From: Allodiplogaster sudhausi
Taxonomy: Eukaryota; Nematoda; Chromadorea; Rhabditida; Diplogasteridae
Assembly (NCBI GenBank): GCA_945643635.1
Contig: CALZFC010000045.1
Location: forward strand, 1,337,501-1,401,500
Length of the DNA stretch: 64,000 bases
Direction of reading: 5' to 3'
A program made the translations under genes and the position numbers. The notes below the pieces were generated by a model. It did no database searches and was not told the origin of the DNA. It saw nothing but the letters and a program-made list of their open reading frames with translations. Of this stretch, positions 1 to 11,208 are shown piece after piece (the stretch's first letter is position 1; the number at the start of each line of letters is the position of its first letter).

Positions 1-789
1 GAATTCAATGCGCTAGTCAACCTTTTTTCATAAGATATTCTGAATAGTTAGTAAAAGGTTTCGGGTTAAAAAAATCACGCAGAGAGATAGAGAGCGAGAG
101 AGAAACAGAGAAAGATAGAGAGAGTGAGAGAGAGAGAGAGAGGATGAAGAGTGGCGAGAGATATACGACACTTACAGAAACATCCTCACCATCAACTTCT
201 TTCTACTTTGGTAACGTGAATATGATCTGTTATTTTTTTTAGCTGATCATGGAATATGCTCGAGAATTTTAAGTACAACAACCGCTAATTGTATGCTTGG
301 GGATATTCTTAGCCATATGATGTTGCTGCTGAAGATGTTAGTCTGGTAGATTAATCACAAGTTAGAAGTAATGGATGGAAGCATTCTAAAGCATTCACAA
401 GAAAAAAAAGCTCCAGAAACTTGGCAACTCCGGTATCAGCCGAAGCTTATCACATAGATCCCTAGGCGGAACCAGCTAAGGGAGCCGGGGAAAAGAACAG
501 AAATAGATCAGGATAAGACGGGGATGTGTAGGAGCCCGTAGCTAGATGGTTGTATAATTTGGTGATATGGGAAGGTTACGTTTGCGGTCAAACAACTAAA
601 AATGGACAGAGCGGGTGGGAGGATAAAGCAATAGCGATTTCGTGACCACTGCACCTAGAGATCCCAGGAAACCCGATGCTTGAAGAGGGGGGATGGCGAT
701 ATGCACCGTAAGTAGCTTTATTAGGATCCACTTCGTGTCGTTTGAAAGCGATTTCCTGGGTGGTGTTGGCCAAGGTGGGCTGCTGCTGC

Positions 790-1085
790 ATAAAGGGAGA
801 GAGAGAGAGAGGGTAGATAGAGAAAGAGAAAGAGAGAGAGAGAGAGTGAAGAGAGGGAGAGAGTAGAGAGAGGGAGAGAGAGAGAGTGGAGAGAGAGAGC
901 GACGAGAGGGAGAGAGTAGACAGAGAAAGTAGAGAGAGGGAGAGAGAGTAGAGAGAGGGGGAGAGAGAGAGTGAAGAGAGAGAGTGAAGAGAGGGAGAGA
1001 GTAGACAGAGAAAGTTGAGAGAGGGAGAGAGAGTAGAGAGATAGTGGGAGAGAGAGACGGGGAGAGAGTGGGGGAGCGAGGGGGA
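790..1085. repeat. (GA)n-rich imperfect microsatellite
   Basis: About 300 bp of nearly pure purine on the + strand, built of GAGA runs broken by GTAGA, GTGAA and GGGA variants. Similar but shorter tracts occur throughout the window, in introns and spacers. Confidence 0.9.
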
Positions 1086-1784
1086 TACTGATTTCTTGCG
1101 TATTTACATCAACTTAAATCTAGCTATGTTTCGTCACTCATGGCCATCGCAGACATCTCGGATGACGGAGAGGAAATTGTCAGAGGAAGCTGCAAAGGGA
1201 GGAAGGAAAAAATACGAAAAGCTAGCGTTATAGGAAAAAAACAGACTGGCAAACAAAGAAGAAGTAATGATCCAACTTGTCAGGAATCAAGAACATTGCA
1301 TATCGAAGAAATTTTTTTTTCTTTGAAATAGACACGTGTTTGTCTGTGATGGCATTAGAATTCAGAGCATATATGGAAATGGCAAAGCAGAAAAAAGAAA
1401 CGCTTGAAAGCGGGTGCTTCAGGGGCTTCTGAATGCGCAGTCAAAACATGTGGAAAGGAGCCAAAACATGTACAATACGGCAATGAGAAAGAAAAGAATA
1501 GAAAAGAAAAAATAGAAAAGAATTTATGGCCTATTTTCATTTTTTTTCTACATAACAAATTCAGGAAGACAAATACTTTGCTATATAGCAAATACTTCCG
1601 GCAATTCATCTCACTTTCACAGTTTCCCACGCGCATCCCCTTGACTCCTTTCTGATCCCTTTGGACTATCCACTGGGTGAGGAAGAGCAGAATGAAGCAG
1701 CTATTAGGGCTATTACGAAGAGAAAGAATGACTATTCTTATGGTAGCATGGGGATAAATTGGGATAGAATGAAGATGGGAAAAT

Positions 1785-1861
1785 GGGAGAAAGAGAGCGG
1801 AGAGAGAGAGAGAGATATTGCGAGCGAGAGTGCGAAGCGAAAGACAGAGAGAGAAAGAGAG

Positions 1862-1900
<39 letters not shown>

Positions 1901-1975
1901 AGGAGAGTGCAAACCGAGAGAAAGAGAGAGAGAGAGAGAGAGGTAGAGTGATAGAGAGAGAGAGAGAATGCAGTT
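1785..1975. repeat. (GA)n microsatellite
   Basis: Imperfect GA-dinucleotide repeat, purest at 1867-1895. It creates spurious Glu/Arg and Leu/Ser open frames on the two strands. Confidence 0.9.
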
Positions 1976-3288
1976 GAAGTGTAACTGTTGCAGCTCTTTT
2001 ATTTAGTTTCGCACAACCGTCCGGGCTGACAAAAACCAATGATGATGATGAGAATGGAGAATGGAGACGGGGGGGGGCATCGAGGTGTTCTGGCCACACA
2101 TCATACTCCGAATGCATGTTCATTAACATTTGTACATGCACATGAATATTGTTGGAAGAGAAGGAAGTTAGCTGCGTAACCAGTATCAGACATCCAAGAC
2201 GAGAGAAAACTCCATAGACTTCCTTCATTTTTGAAGGAAGTAATCTTGTTTGAAGCCCTGCAACAGAGGATATTTCGTGGACGCATATTTGTAGATATTT
2301 CTTCAGATCAGGAGATGCGTACAACTGAAGTGTGCACCGATGAGTGCAAACATCTTCAAAACAATTTGAACGGCCAGAAACTTCCTCTTCCAATGGAACA
2401 CCAGCTGCGAAGCTTCAGACCAACATATTCAGACTTAAAGAAGGGGAAGTCCTCGGAAGGAAGGGGAAGTCCTCGGAAGGACGTTGACATCAGCTATTCC
2501 TAGCATTGACATGCGTGGGAGGATGTGACACTTTAGCAACCTTCTTGGAAAGTGTTTTGGCCTTTTGCCAGCTGCATTTCATGAGTTCAAGAAACCGAGT
2601 AGTTTAAGGACGCGAGCCATTAACATGTGTATTTTTGTAATTACACAAGTGTTTTCGACAGCACAGAAAAAAGAGTATGTCCTCAAGGGTTTTCCACTGA
2701 AGTCGCCGAGGGCATTTAAAGAGAACATTTCAGGACAGCCCTGCCATGCGCAGACTTCTTCCTATCCAGGCGCCTACGCTTTCTAATCATGACCACCCTC
2801 AAATTACTATCTTTATGTACATACTATGTGTAAATGTACACTCATTTCTCAAAGACCAAAACCATAGAACAACTTGGGCAGAATTTTCAGCCTTTCCCGT
2901 TGGATATCTTATTGGTTTGGCTTGTGAGGTAGGACACAATCATTCATTATACTCAAATATATCCATTCGGCTGGCAAAATGAACCATATGAATAAATGAG
3001 GGAAGCAGACGCCTTCGAAATAAGTCACAGTGAGTAATGAGAAAGGCGAGAGTCTCCGGAGGTCCTTGCGGGGGGAATCTCGAAAGGTGAGAGATCGATC
3101 TTCACCAAGGAAAACAATCCAGACCTTCTCAGAGGAAGGACGTTAGGATATTATATCATCAGAAGGGTGTGTTGACAGACTGAAAAGTGTGAAGGAAGAG
3201 TGAAAACAGTTCACACCAGATATTTCCTGGTCTTTCTGTCTCTGTGTGTGTCTCTCTCTACTATTCTCTCTCACTCCACCTCCTCTCT

Positions 3289-3319
<31 letters not shown>

Positions 3320-4955
3320 CAAGCATAAAAAGGTGCTTAGAATGCTTCCCTCCTTTTTTGCAATGTCATGCATGAAATACATGTGCATCTGGTGGAGCAG
3401 CCAAATGGATGAGCGAGACGGGTAAACAAACGTATCCTTTCCTGGCCGTTTCCAAGCAAAATTAGAAGCGGTCATGAGGTTGTTTCAATAGGAGACCAAT
3501 TGGGAGGCTATGCTTTAAATAGAAAGAAACACAGCTGATTGTGAGAACGAGAGTGAGAGAGAGAAAGAGAGAGAACGAGAGTGCAGATTGAGAGGTTGAG
3601 CGAAAGCTATTGTAAATCACCTGAGTAAACAACTAAAGAGCCTTTGCTCTACATTCGTATGTACAAGGTTTTTTTTTATTCTTGGGCCAAAATTTTTTTT
3701 GAACAGATAGAGAAAATGATGATACAATTGCGTCCTTAATTCTGGTAAAAAAAAAATTTTGTACGAAGAAACTAGGGGGAATCGGCTTATGGTTAACCCG
3801 GCGTAGTTTGAAGTTTACGATATAAGCAAATTAATTCCAGTTAGATCTCGTTTTAATTTGTTTGAATTTATTTGAATTATAAATGTTGATGGCTGTGTAT
3901 TTGTCATACAGGGGCCATTCGGAGTTTTGTTTTGATGACATTTCTGGAAACATCCGTTTTTGCAACCCTAAATAGACAGCTCATGAATATGTCCACTTGT
4001 CTGCAAAAAAGAAGATATGTTCACTTATCGGCCCGTAAGGGATCGTAAGAAGGAGAAAACACGGAGGTCGCTCCGAAATCCGCCTGTAATGATCACGCAC
4101 ACAGGGCATGAGTACATATGAATGTACACATTCGGCTTAGGCTGGGCTGGAAGTTGCGTGATGTGAAAGGATTCATAGAACGGGTGAAGAGAGAGATGGA
4201 GAATGAGAGAGAAACAGAGACAGGATGATTGGGAAACAGGAGGAAATACAGACAAAAAGAGTGCAGACTATCAGAGAGAGAGAGAGAGAGAATGAGAGAG
4301 TGAGAGAGAGAGAAAGTGAGAGAGAAAGAGAGAAAGAGAGAGAGCGAAAAAGATAGAGAGAGAGAGAGAGAAATATAGAGAGGAACCACCGCTAAACCAA
4401 ACTTTTTTTGGCTGGAAAACATGGCAGTGTCTCTTTGGAACGCCATCCAACCCATTTGCACAGTTAGAATGTGTCTTTTGACACTTCATTTTCAGTCGCT
4501 GACAATATTTCCCTATACGCTTTATGACTGTGCAGATTTTGGGCATTTGGCAAAATATATTCTCCACTTAAACAATTACTTAATTTTAAGTCAAATTTTG
4601 TTATCAATTAATGTTCATTCCAAAACGCTGATGCACATTAGAAAGTAAGTTTGATGCGATAACGTGACTAGAAGAGCTCTCAAGCGCTAATCACTGTAAT
4701 TAATCTTTGTTTTGAAGCGACATGATTGTTTTGCGTTTTGGATTTTTCGCACTTTCCAATCTTCTCGCCTTCTCTCGTTCACTCTCTCTCTCGCAAGTAC
4801 TCTCTCTCTCTCTATCTCTCTCCCTCTCTCGTCCGTACTCTCTCTCTCTCTCTCTTTCTCTTGCTCGCTCTCTTTCGCTCTTTGCTCACTCTATCCCTGA
4901 GTTACAGAGACCTGGCAAAGGGAGAAGGGGAGATAGAAGGCGAGGACGACGAAGA

Positions 4956-5811
4956 ATGGAACAGCTTCTGAAAGCGCCGCTTTTATCCGCGCCGTTTATC
5001 TGCGCTGCCATCTTCATGGCGAGCGCTGTCTTCGTGGCGCCAAGTGGTAATTCCTTCTTTCATTTCATCTGATGGAGATTGAAGACAAAAATGCTTGTTG
5101 TTAGCCGAAATTTCAAACTGGTTACTTCCAAGCAAAGATGGCCTTGCTTTTGTGTAAGAAGATATAGCAAACATATTGGTAGCCTAGACAGTTTGATCAC
5201 CCGCCAATCGCTGGTCATAAAAACATTCCAGATAGTACGTCAATGCAAATCTGCTGCAAACGTCCAATAAATGTGCTATTTCTAAAGAAGGAACCAGCGT
5301 CACTTTAATATTTGCCAAATAAGATTAGTATTATTATTATTGCACATGTTCTCATTCGAATGCTGCCCTCATGCAAATCCAGCTTAGCCGTCGGGCGCTC
5401 TTGAAATGATGCGAGCAAAAGGTGCTCGATCGTCTTTTTAAGTGCCAAAACTCAGAAAGCTAAGAGGATTTGAGACATTCGGAAGCGTTCTCTCAGCGAG
5501 ATATTGAAAATCTCGTCTGTGCAAGAAAGAGATGAGTAATTGAGAGTTGTGCAAGTCGAGAGCAGAGAGAACCACACCAAAGTGATCATGGTCAAAATGG
5601 CCATTCTATATATGCAAGATTAGAATACGAAGGAAAAATATATATTACGATTCGAAAAATTTATTTTTTATAGATGATTTTATCCATCCGAAGAAGCTGC
5701 TGGTCACGCCGCTCAGCGACCACTCAGAAAGCAGCGATTCGGGTGAAGTGGAAGTGAAGACAGTTCCAGGCTCACCGTTAGAAAATGTTTGTTTCGTTCT
5801 TCAAAAAGTGT

Positions 5812-5848
<37 letters not shown>

Positions 5849-5883
5849 GTTAGAAAATGTTTGTTTCGTTCTTCAAAAAGTAT

Positions 5884-5945
<62 letters not shown>

Positions 5946-7124
5946 CTTAAGCACATGTCTCGAAATGTTATAATAAAACATGCTTTGCAGAAGTTGAAAA
6001 CGGATTCAGGACTTAACAACGAGCAGCGATCAATGCCTGAAATGGATGTTAGTGACAGATTTGTTTGCTGTGGTTGGGAAGAAATAAACATGAGCAGAAG
6101 TTTATCACAGGACAAGACCCGCGAGTGGCTGACGGAGAAGATCATCGCAGCGATAAGAGCGGACATATTAGCCCTTGCAAAGTCTTCAAGCTCTGAAGAA
6201 TTGTCGGAGGAGGCCAGCTCGGAGTCGGAGTCGAAGGCGTTGGACGAAGTTGAACTCGAGTCCGATGTGTTAAAATCGAGGCTGTTCTCGCTGACGCAGG
6301 GTACATTGAACATCTTTTCTTCTTGTCGAACCTCTTTTTTAAAGCATTTTGGTAATTTTAGCATTTATTTCTTTATTCATACATCAAATTAAATTATGTG
6401 AAATTTAAGTCCGACTTAATTATATTATTGCCAAATCCATTAATTTAGAATATAAATGCCTTCAGGCAACTCATCCGAGGCAGACGTCGAATCTGAGGTC
6501 TCCGTGTACCATCCGGTAAACGTCATCACGATCGAGCCCGCATCGACCAACATCAACTTCTACGCCAAACACCTCCCCTACGGTACTGCTCTCCAGATCG
6601 ACGACTCACGCGCCTATCCGTCGGGTATCGACACGAACGATGCAGAAGGCGGGAGCGAAGAGGAGGACGAGGAGTACAAGTCGGGACCGCTGCACGAAGG
6701 TTGCTCTGCAAGATTTGGAATATTTGCCTTTTGACGGAAAGTATAGTCAGTGCTCAGAGTGCCACTTTAAAGAACATTCGCACTTTGTTCTTATTTTGTT
6801 GGTCTCAACTTGAGCATATCTTTTTTTTCAAATCTCTATACCACATTTAAAGCTTCACAATTTACAGCTTCTTCGTCTTCGCGAGGAAGCGCGCATCATA
6901 GAACCTTCTCAATCACAGTCAGCAACGATTCTATTCATGCCACTTTCCAGGGTCTGGCGGATTTACTGGCCATTGCAAATAGTTGGGTTGTTCAAACAAA
7001 GTACATGGTTACTTACATATGTTGTCAGTCAAAGAGGAAATGGATAAACACACAAACCACGACGCCGCTCCACTGGTTTGCTCAAACAACTTCCTATAGA
7101 TCCCTCTTTTTGGCACAATTTTAA
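4956..7124 (+). CDS. Acidic secreted/membrane protein, unrecognised (5-exon model)
   Basis: Proposed exons are 4956-5046, 5674-5753, 6111-6300, 6466-6699 and 6868-7124. They join in phase to 852 nt, 283 residues plus stop. Every junction has GT donors and AG acceptors; the exon 2 donor (GTGAAG at 5754) is the weakest choice. The N-terminus carries a hydrophobic stretch (LLSAPFICAAIFMASAVFVA) that looks like a signal peptide or signal anchor. The middle is rich in Ser, Glu and Asp, with acidic clusters in exons 3 and 4 (EEEDEEY near the end of exon 4). I recognise no domain and propose no function. AATAAA lies at 7151-7156, just past the stop. The last exon is less convincing than exons 1, 3 and 4; the real gene could end differently. 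An in-frame upstream ATG at 4722 would translate a (CT)n tract and was not chosen. Confidence 0.45.
5777..5940. repeat. Duplicated unit with two (TA)n microsatellites
   Basis: A segment of about 40 bp beginning GTTAGAAAATG occurs at about 5777 and again near 5848. Each copy is followed by a pure (TA)n run (about 5816-5846 and 5886-5938). The duplication falls in an intron of the acidic-protein model and probably arose by slippage or unequal exchange. Confidence 0.85.
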
Positions 7125-7169
7125 GCCTTTACAGAAAATCTTATGCATAAAAATAAATGTAATTAAAAC

Positions 7170-7523
7170 ATGAAGCTGAACGTGGGTGACCTCCTCTTCA
7201 TCTTCCTCCTTCTTCTCTTCGCCTGCTATGCCCTCACTCGTGTCTATCAGCTGTGCATCACTCCTTCCAAGGATGCGCGCGCAGCGAGGAATCTCGAGGT
7301 TTTGTCATTGTTCAGATGTTACTTTGAGATTGTGGAATTGCTTATAATGGATCTAAAAATTGTTAATAATTTTTCTTGATTGCCTTCCTCATATTGAATT
7401 GATTAGTGCCCGACTGCTATCGTCTCTCCACCCGCGTACACTCTTCCTCATCTCGCCGGAGTACCTCCGAAGCAGCCGTCGACCAACCCGGAGGATGCGC
7501 CCCCGACCAAGGCTGTACTGTGA
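7170..7523 (+). CDS. Small single-pass membrane protein, unrecognised (2 exons)
   Basis: Exons 7170-7298 and 7407-7523 join in phase 0 (donor GTTTTG, acceptor GATTAG) and encode 81 residues. Residues about 5-25 are strongly hydrophobic (LLFIFLLLLFACYALTRVY), giving one transmembrane helix near the N-terminus. The rest is a Pro-rich tail ending in DAPPTKAVL. The ATG is only 45 bp after the stop of the acidic-protein model, with an AATAAA at 7151 and a good polypyrimidine-AG site at about 7117-7132 between them. That is the layout of a downstream gene in a trans-spliced operon. A (CT)n tract and an AATAAA near 7720 follow the stop. No family recognised. Alternatively this could be a 3' exon set of the upstream gene, but the phases do not fit that well. 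Confidence 0.5.
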
Positions 7524-7542
7524 ACGATGACGTCACTACTCT

Positions 7543-7545
7543 CTT

Positions 7546-7587
<42 letters not shown>

Positions 7588-7620
7588 TGCTCTGGTCTCT
7601 CTCTCTCTCTCTCTCGTGCT
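7543..7620. repeat. (CT)n microsatellite
   Basis: CT-dinucleotide run in the 3' flank of the small membrane-protein gene. Confidence 0.9.
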
Positions 7621-7826
7621 CCCTTATTCTTCCCCTCCCTACCACGATCATTTCTAGATGTCACAATGACTACAAAGGCGAACGAGAGCATTTAATTGTA
7701 ATCACTGTTGTTATCACTGTAAATAAAGCTATAGATATCATAAAAGAGCAAGCAAAATAGCTACATTGAAAAAGATAATATTTATATATATATATTTATA
7801 TACATTTAAAAAGATAATATTTATAT

Positions 7827-7869
7827 AAAGGTATGTACATATATATATGTATATATATGTACATACCTT
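7827..7869. repeat. AT-rich palindrome
   Basis: A near-perfect 43-bp palindrome whose ends read AAGGTATGTACAT and ATGTACATACCTT around a TA-rich core. A direct repeat of AAAGATAATATTTATATA precedes it. It could form a cruciform or hairpin; no gene association is evident. Confidence 0.8.
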
Positions 7870-8279
7870 TTCTACTACTACTCTATTTTTGACCGATGTA
7901 AGAAGCTGGTAGTAAAGAATGTATAAAATCATGGCTCAACCAATCTAAGGTGAGAAAAAGAGGGAGAAGGAACCGCTGTGTAATTGTGCCTCCAAACAGA
8001 TACAGGACGAATTCACATCAAATGTCACTGCAAATTTCACTTTTTTTGTAGTAAAAGAGAACGAGGTTTACCTTTTCTTTCTATGACTATTGAAGAAATA
8101 TGTATGTATGTTCATATATAAAAGATGCTTACTTTGACTACTTCAGATAATCCATTTGAAAAGGTGATCCGTTTAAAAACTCTTTCTCTGGTTTCCCACT
8201 AAAATAATTTAAATGTTGGATCAGATTAAATTAAAAGTCGAAAGTGCGTGTAAATATATGAACATAACCAAAGTTCAAA

Positions 8280-10406
8280 ATGAGTGCGTTGTTATTTTCT
8301 GCGCATTGTTGTCTTGTGTTCTTCACTTCTCGTCTGTTCGTAAGCCATGGCAGGTCGACTCCTCCGTTCTCTCTGGGATCGGCTGCCCTCTCTTCATCTG
8401 CACTACCCTCTTCAATCGGCTTCTCCCCTCTCCCTTTCTCTGCCATCTCTTCCCTCTTGATCTCTCCTTCTTCTCGAAGACCTCTCCCCAACGCGTATCG
8501 CCATGCCTCTTCGAGTGGAAAGGAACGGGTAAAGAGCATTTTTTGGCAATATACAAAAAGTTTTATTTGTTAAACAAAAGCATATCTTAGAATCTTTCAA
8601 AAGTTAATTGTATTGAACATACCATCTTCACATGGGTTTATTTTTAATTTTTCTTTTTATTTTCAGATTGATTTCGTCCCTCCGGTCGGAACAAAGCCTC
8701 ACAAACCGTCGGAGAACACCTATCTTCCGAAACTCTTCGAATTCCGACAGCTTGATAATGTCCGGTTGAATTCTGAAGGAAGGCATTCTTTAATGCGAAT
8801 GCTGCAAGTTAAGGTGACCAATCCGAATGATGAGGCCATGAACGAGCTTCTTTACGCGTTTGGAGAAGAAGAACCGCTTGGCAAGGTTTCTTTGGCCTGA
8901 AACATATTAATTGTTTCCTATGATGTGAAAAGCATATCTTAAAGTACAGAAGCTAAGTAGGCTTCCAAGGAACAATCTAACGAGAGTATGTCTTCATTAA
9001 ATTAGTAATTGTATTGATCTACAACAAAATATAGATCACCGTTATAGGCTCTGGGCATCTCCGCGGATGAGCACTTCCCGTATCTGCACTTCTTCCTCGA
9101 ACGCTCCTGCGCCTTTAAGGAGCTGCCACTCGCGCACGTCGCCATCGAGAAGGCAAACGATTGATTTCCTGCCTGCATATTTGATCGCCGAGTGATGCCC
9201 TTTTCGGGCTAATGTTCTCCATCACTTTCAACAACGCCCCGCTCTCCGAACTTTGGCTTACTATCTGACCTATTTTATTCACCTATTCACCGAATAAAGG
9301 TGAAATTTCATTTAGGGACACCGGAGTCTTTAGGGTTTACTAGAGAAATATTTCTTTTGTATTTCTTGAAATTTTTAATTCTCTCGACAACCGAATTGTT
9401 GAAAACCCAGATACGAGAAATATTCTGCCATTTTTGCAGAAGACTGGCAGGCCAGCGGCTTTCTTCTGCAGCAACATCGTCTACCGCGACCCCAAGGAGG
9501 ACCCTGTTCAGATTGAGCAAGGCCCCGCCTCAGAGAACTGTGTCCACAAGGGTTCGAAGAATTAGAGAAATATAGTCCAAGTGACTAGCTTAAGACAAGC
9601 TAAATTTTTAGCAATTGAGACTCTATTTTTCAACCAGCCATTTTTCTAGCAAAGATAATGAAGGAAACTGGCGACATATCCTTTGCTCTCTATCCGAACG
9701 AGAAGGCATTTCTCAACAAGGCGAGCTCTGAGAATTGAGAGATTATCTTAGCTTTAATAGTACATATGTATTGTATTACTGTCCTAGAAGTTCGGCTTCA
9801 CCGCAAAGCCTTTCCGCGGTCTTCATCTGACGGAGGCTATGATCGTGTACAACACCGACTTCAACGACTATCTCGTGCGAACATTCACTCTTGTGAAGTC
9901 TTCAGTGATTCAATCTGATTGGATTTGGGAATTTACTGATTGATGAGATGATGAAATGATGCTCATACTTTCTACCGTACCTTTTTCAGAAGCGCGGCAT
10001 CAATATCATGACGGGCCACTGTGTCAACCGCAGCATGGCGCGCGCTTGCCTCAGCATGGGATTCAACATCGTTGGATTGGCCAGCCCGCCAAGACGCTTG
10101 GATGGCCAGATGGTTGATTTCTGAAAGGGAGAGAGAGAGGGGCTTACAATCTGCAGAGAGCAATGGGGTAGGGAGATTATGACAGGGGACATTGATCGAA
10201 GGATAGCGAAAGAAGACCCGAAAACTAACATTTTTTTGAGAATATGTTTTAGAAAGAGTAATTATCGTGTAATACTTTGTCTACCTCTCCTCTCTCCCTT
10301 TCAGGCAAACCTCGATCTGGGCGCGCCAACCCTGATCACGATCGACATGCGAACTGCCCGCTGTCGAGATCCGCTGCCTGTCTGGCGAAAGGCCGGTCTC
10401 GTCTAA
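8280..10406 (+). CDS. GNAT-fold N-acetyltransferase paralog A (8 exons; exon 1 frameshifted relative to paralogs)
   Basis: Exons 8280-8528, 8667-8885, 9048-9152, 9440-9551, 9650-9720, 9788-9874, 9990-10112 and 10305-10406 join in frame (355 residues). The C-terminal half fits a GNAT acyltransferase of the arylalkylamine-NAT-like type expanded in nematodes: an EEPL segment, a PFRGLHLTEAM motif in the acetyl-CoA loop position, then KRG..I.TGH and a GFNIVGL strand. Paralogs B and C start at an ATG aligned with 8347. Here that frame stops at 8457, because an indel near 8420-8430 shifts it relative to the other two genes. An in-frame ATG at 8280 rescues the frame. The Ser/Arg-rich N-terminus ending near NAYRHASSSGK resembles a mitochondrial targeting peptide. 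Two introns use GC donors (9153 GCAAAC, 9721 GCGAGC). A former 63-nt intron (8751-8813) is retained in frame. AATAAA at 10486. Substrate unknown. Confidence 0.65.
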
Positions 10407-10489
10407 GCACGTGAGGCACCCGCCCTCTCGCCCCCCCCCTCGCTCCAACTCATGTACAAACTTTTAATTCTACCCCCACCTTTTGAATA

Positions 10490-11205
10490 AAAAAAAGTTC
10501 ATAAATCAATTTTTAAATAAACAAAAAAGTTCACAAATCAAGGTTCAAAAACAGTCGTATTATTTTGCTAATCGAAAACTCAATATAAAATAAAAACTTG
10601 CAAGTGAAAAATAATTGAAAAGAGAGATGCCACTTGTATTAGTTAGGTTTATGTTGGTTTTTTGTGATTGACTTACAATCAAATAGCGGGAAACAATATT
10701 TGCCACCTCTTTTGCTTAAGATTTGGTGATCGACACCAACATGTAATTTGAAAACAACAACTAGATATTCCAAGTCCAAGCAGACCATAAATTCGTGGCT
10801 TACATTTTGAAAAATCACATGTTCATGCATACAAAGCTGCAGCTGAACAACGGGGAAAGCGACCCTTTCAGATTTCTGCCATTTTACGACGTTTTGGCAA
10901 TTTAATAGATGAATGCCTATTCCGAATCACGAAATAGTGATTCTGAATAGTCATTTATTTTAAAATTGCACAGATTTACGGATAATTTTCAGAAGATTTC
11001 AGTGGTCGTCTTTCCTCGCATTCCTTCTCCAATTCAGCCATTCTTCTAGCCAAACATTGTACAAATGCAGACGCTTCATGCAACCGCGGTCACATCATTG
11101 ACAGCCCATCATCACATGACTTATATCTGTGCACTTATATCTTTTTGACATCCTGTATTCACTTTTATTCCGCTATAATTGCAAGTCTTTTTAAAAGTTG
11201 TGTCG
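10490..11205. other. AT-rich spacer
   Basis: Convergent spacer between the 3' end of GNAT-A (+) and the 3' end of receptor R1 (-). Nothing else is supported. Confidence 0.5.
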
Positions 11206-11208
11206 TTG

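Larger units (their letters stand above)
1..4700. other. Microsatellite-rich stretch without a supported gene
   Basis: No exon chain with credible splice sites, conserved residues or balanced codon use was found on either strand. Long open frames here are Leu/Ser-rich or Arg/Glu-rich translations of (CT)n/(GA)n tracts near 790-1080, 1790-1975, 3290-3325, 3545-3600 and 4260-4380. A 20-bp unit is directly repeated once around 2438-2480. Non-coding transcripts or distal exons of a gene outside the window cannot be excluded. Confidence 0.6.

Noticed and set aside
588..791. 67-codon minus-strand open frame
   Set aside because: Short, no domain, no splice partners, next to a microsatellite; nothing separates it from chance.
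1355..2393. Long minus-strand open frames of 185-226 codons
   Set aside because: They are Leu/Ser repeats from translating (CT)n microsatellite, with no conserved segment or splice support.
5813..5940. (TA)n runs considered as replication origin or matrix-attachment site
   Set aside because: Simple sequence alone is no evidence for either; treated as microsatellite.
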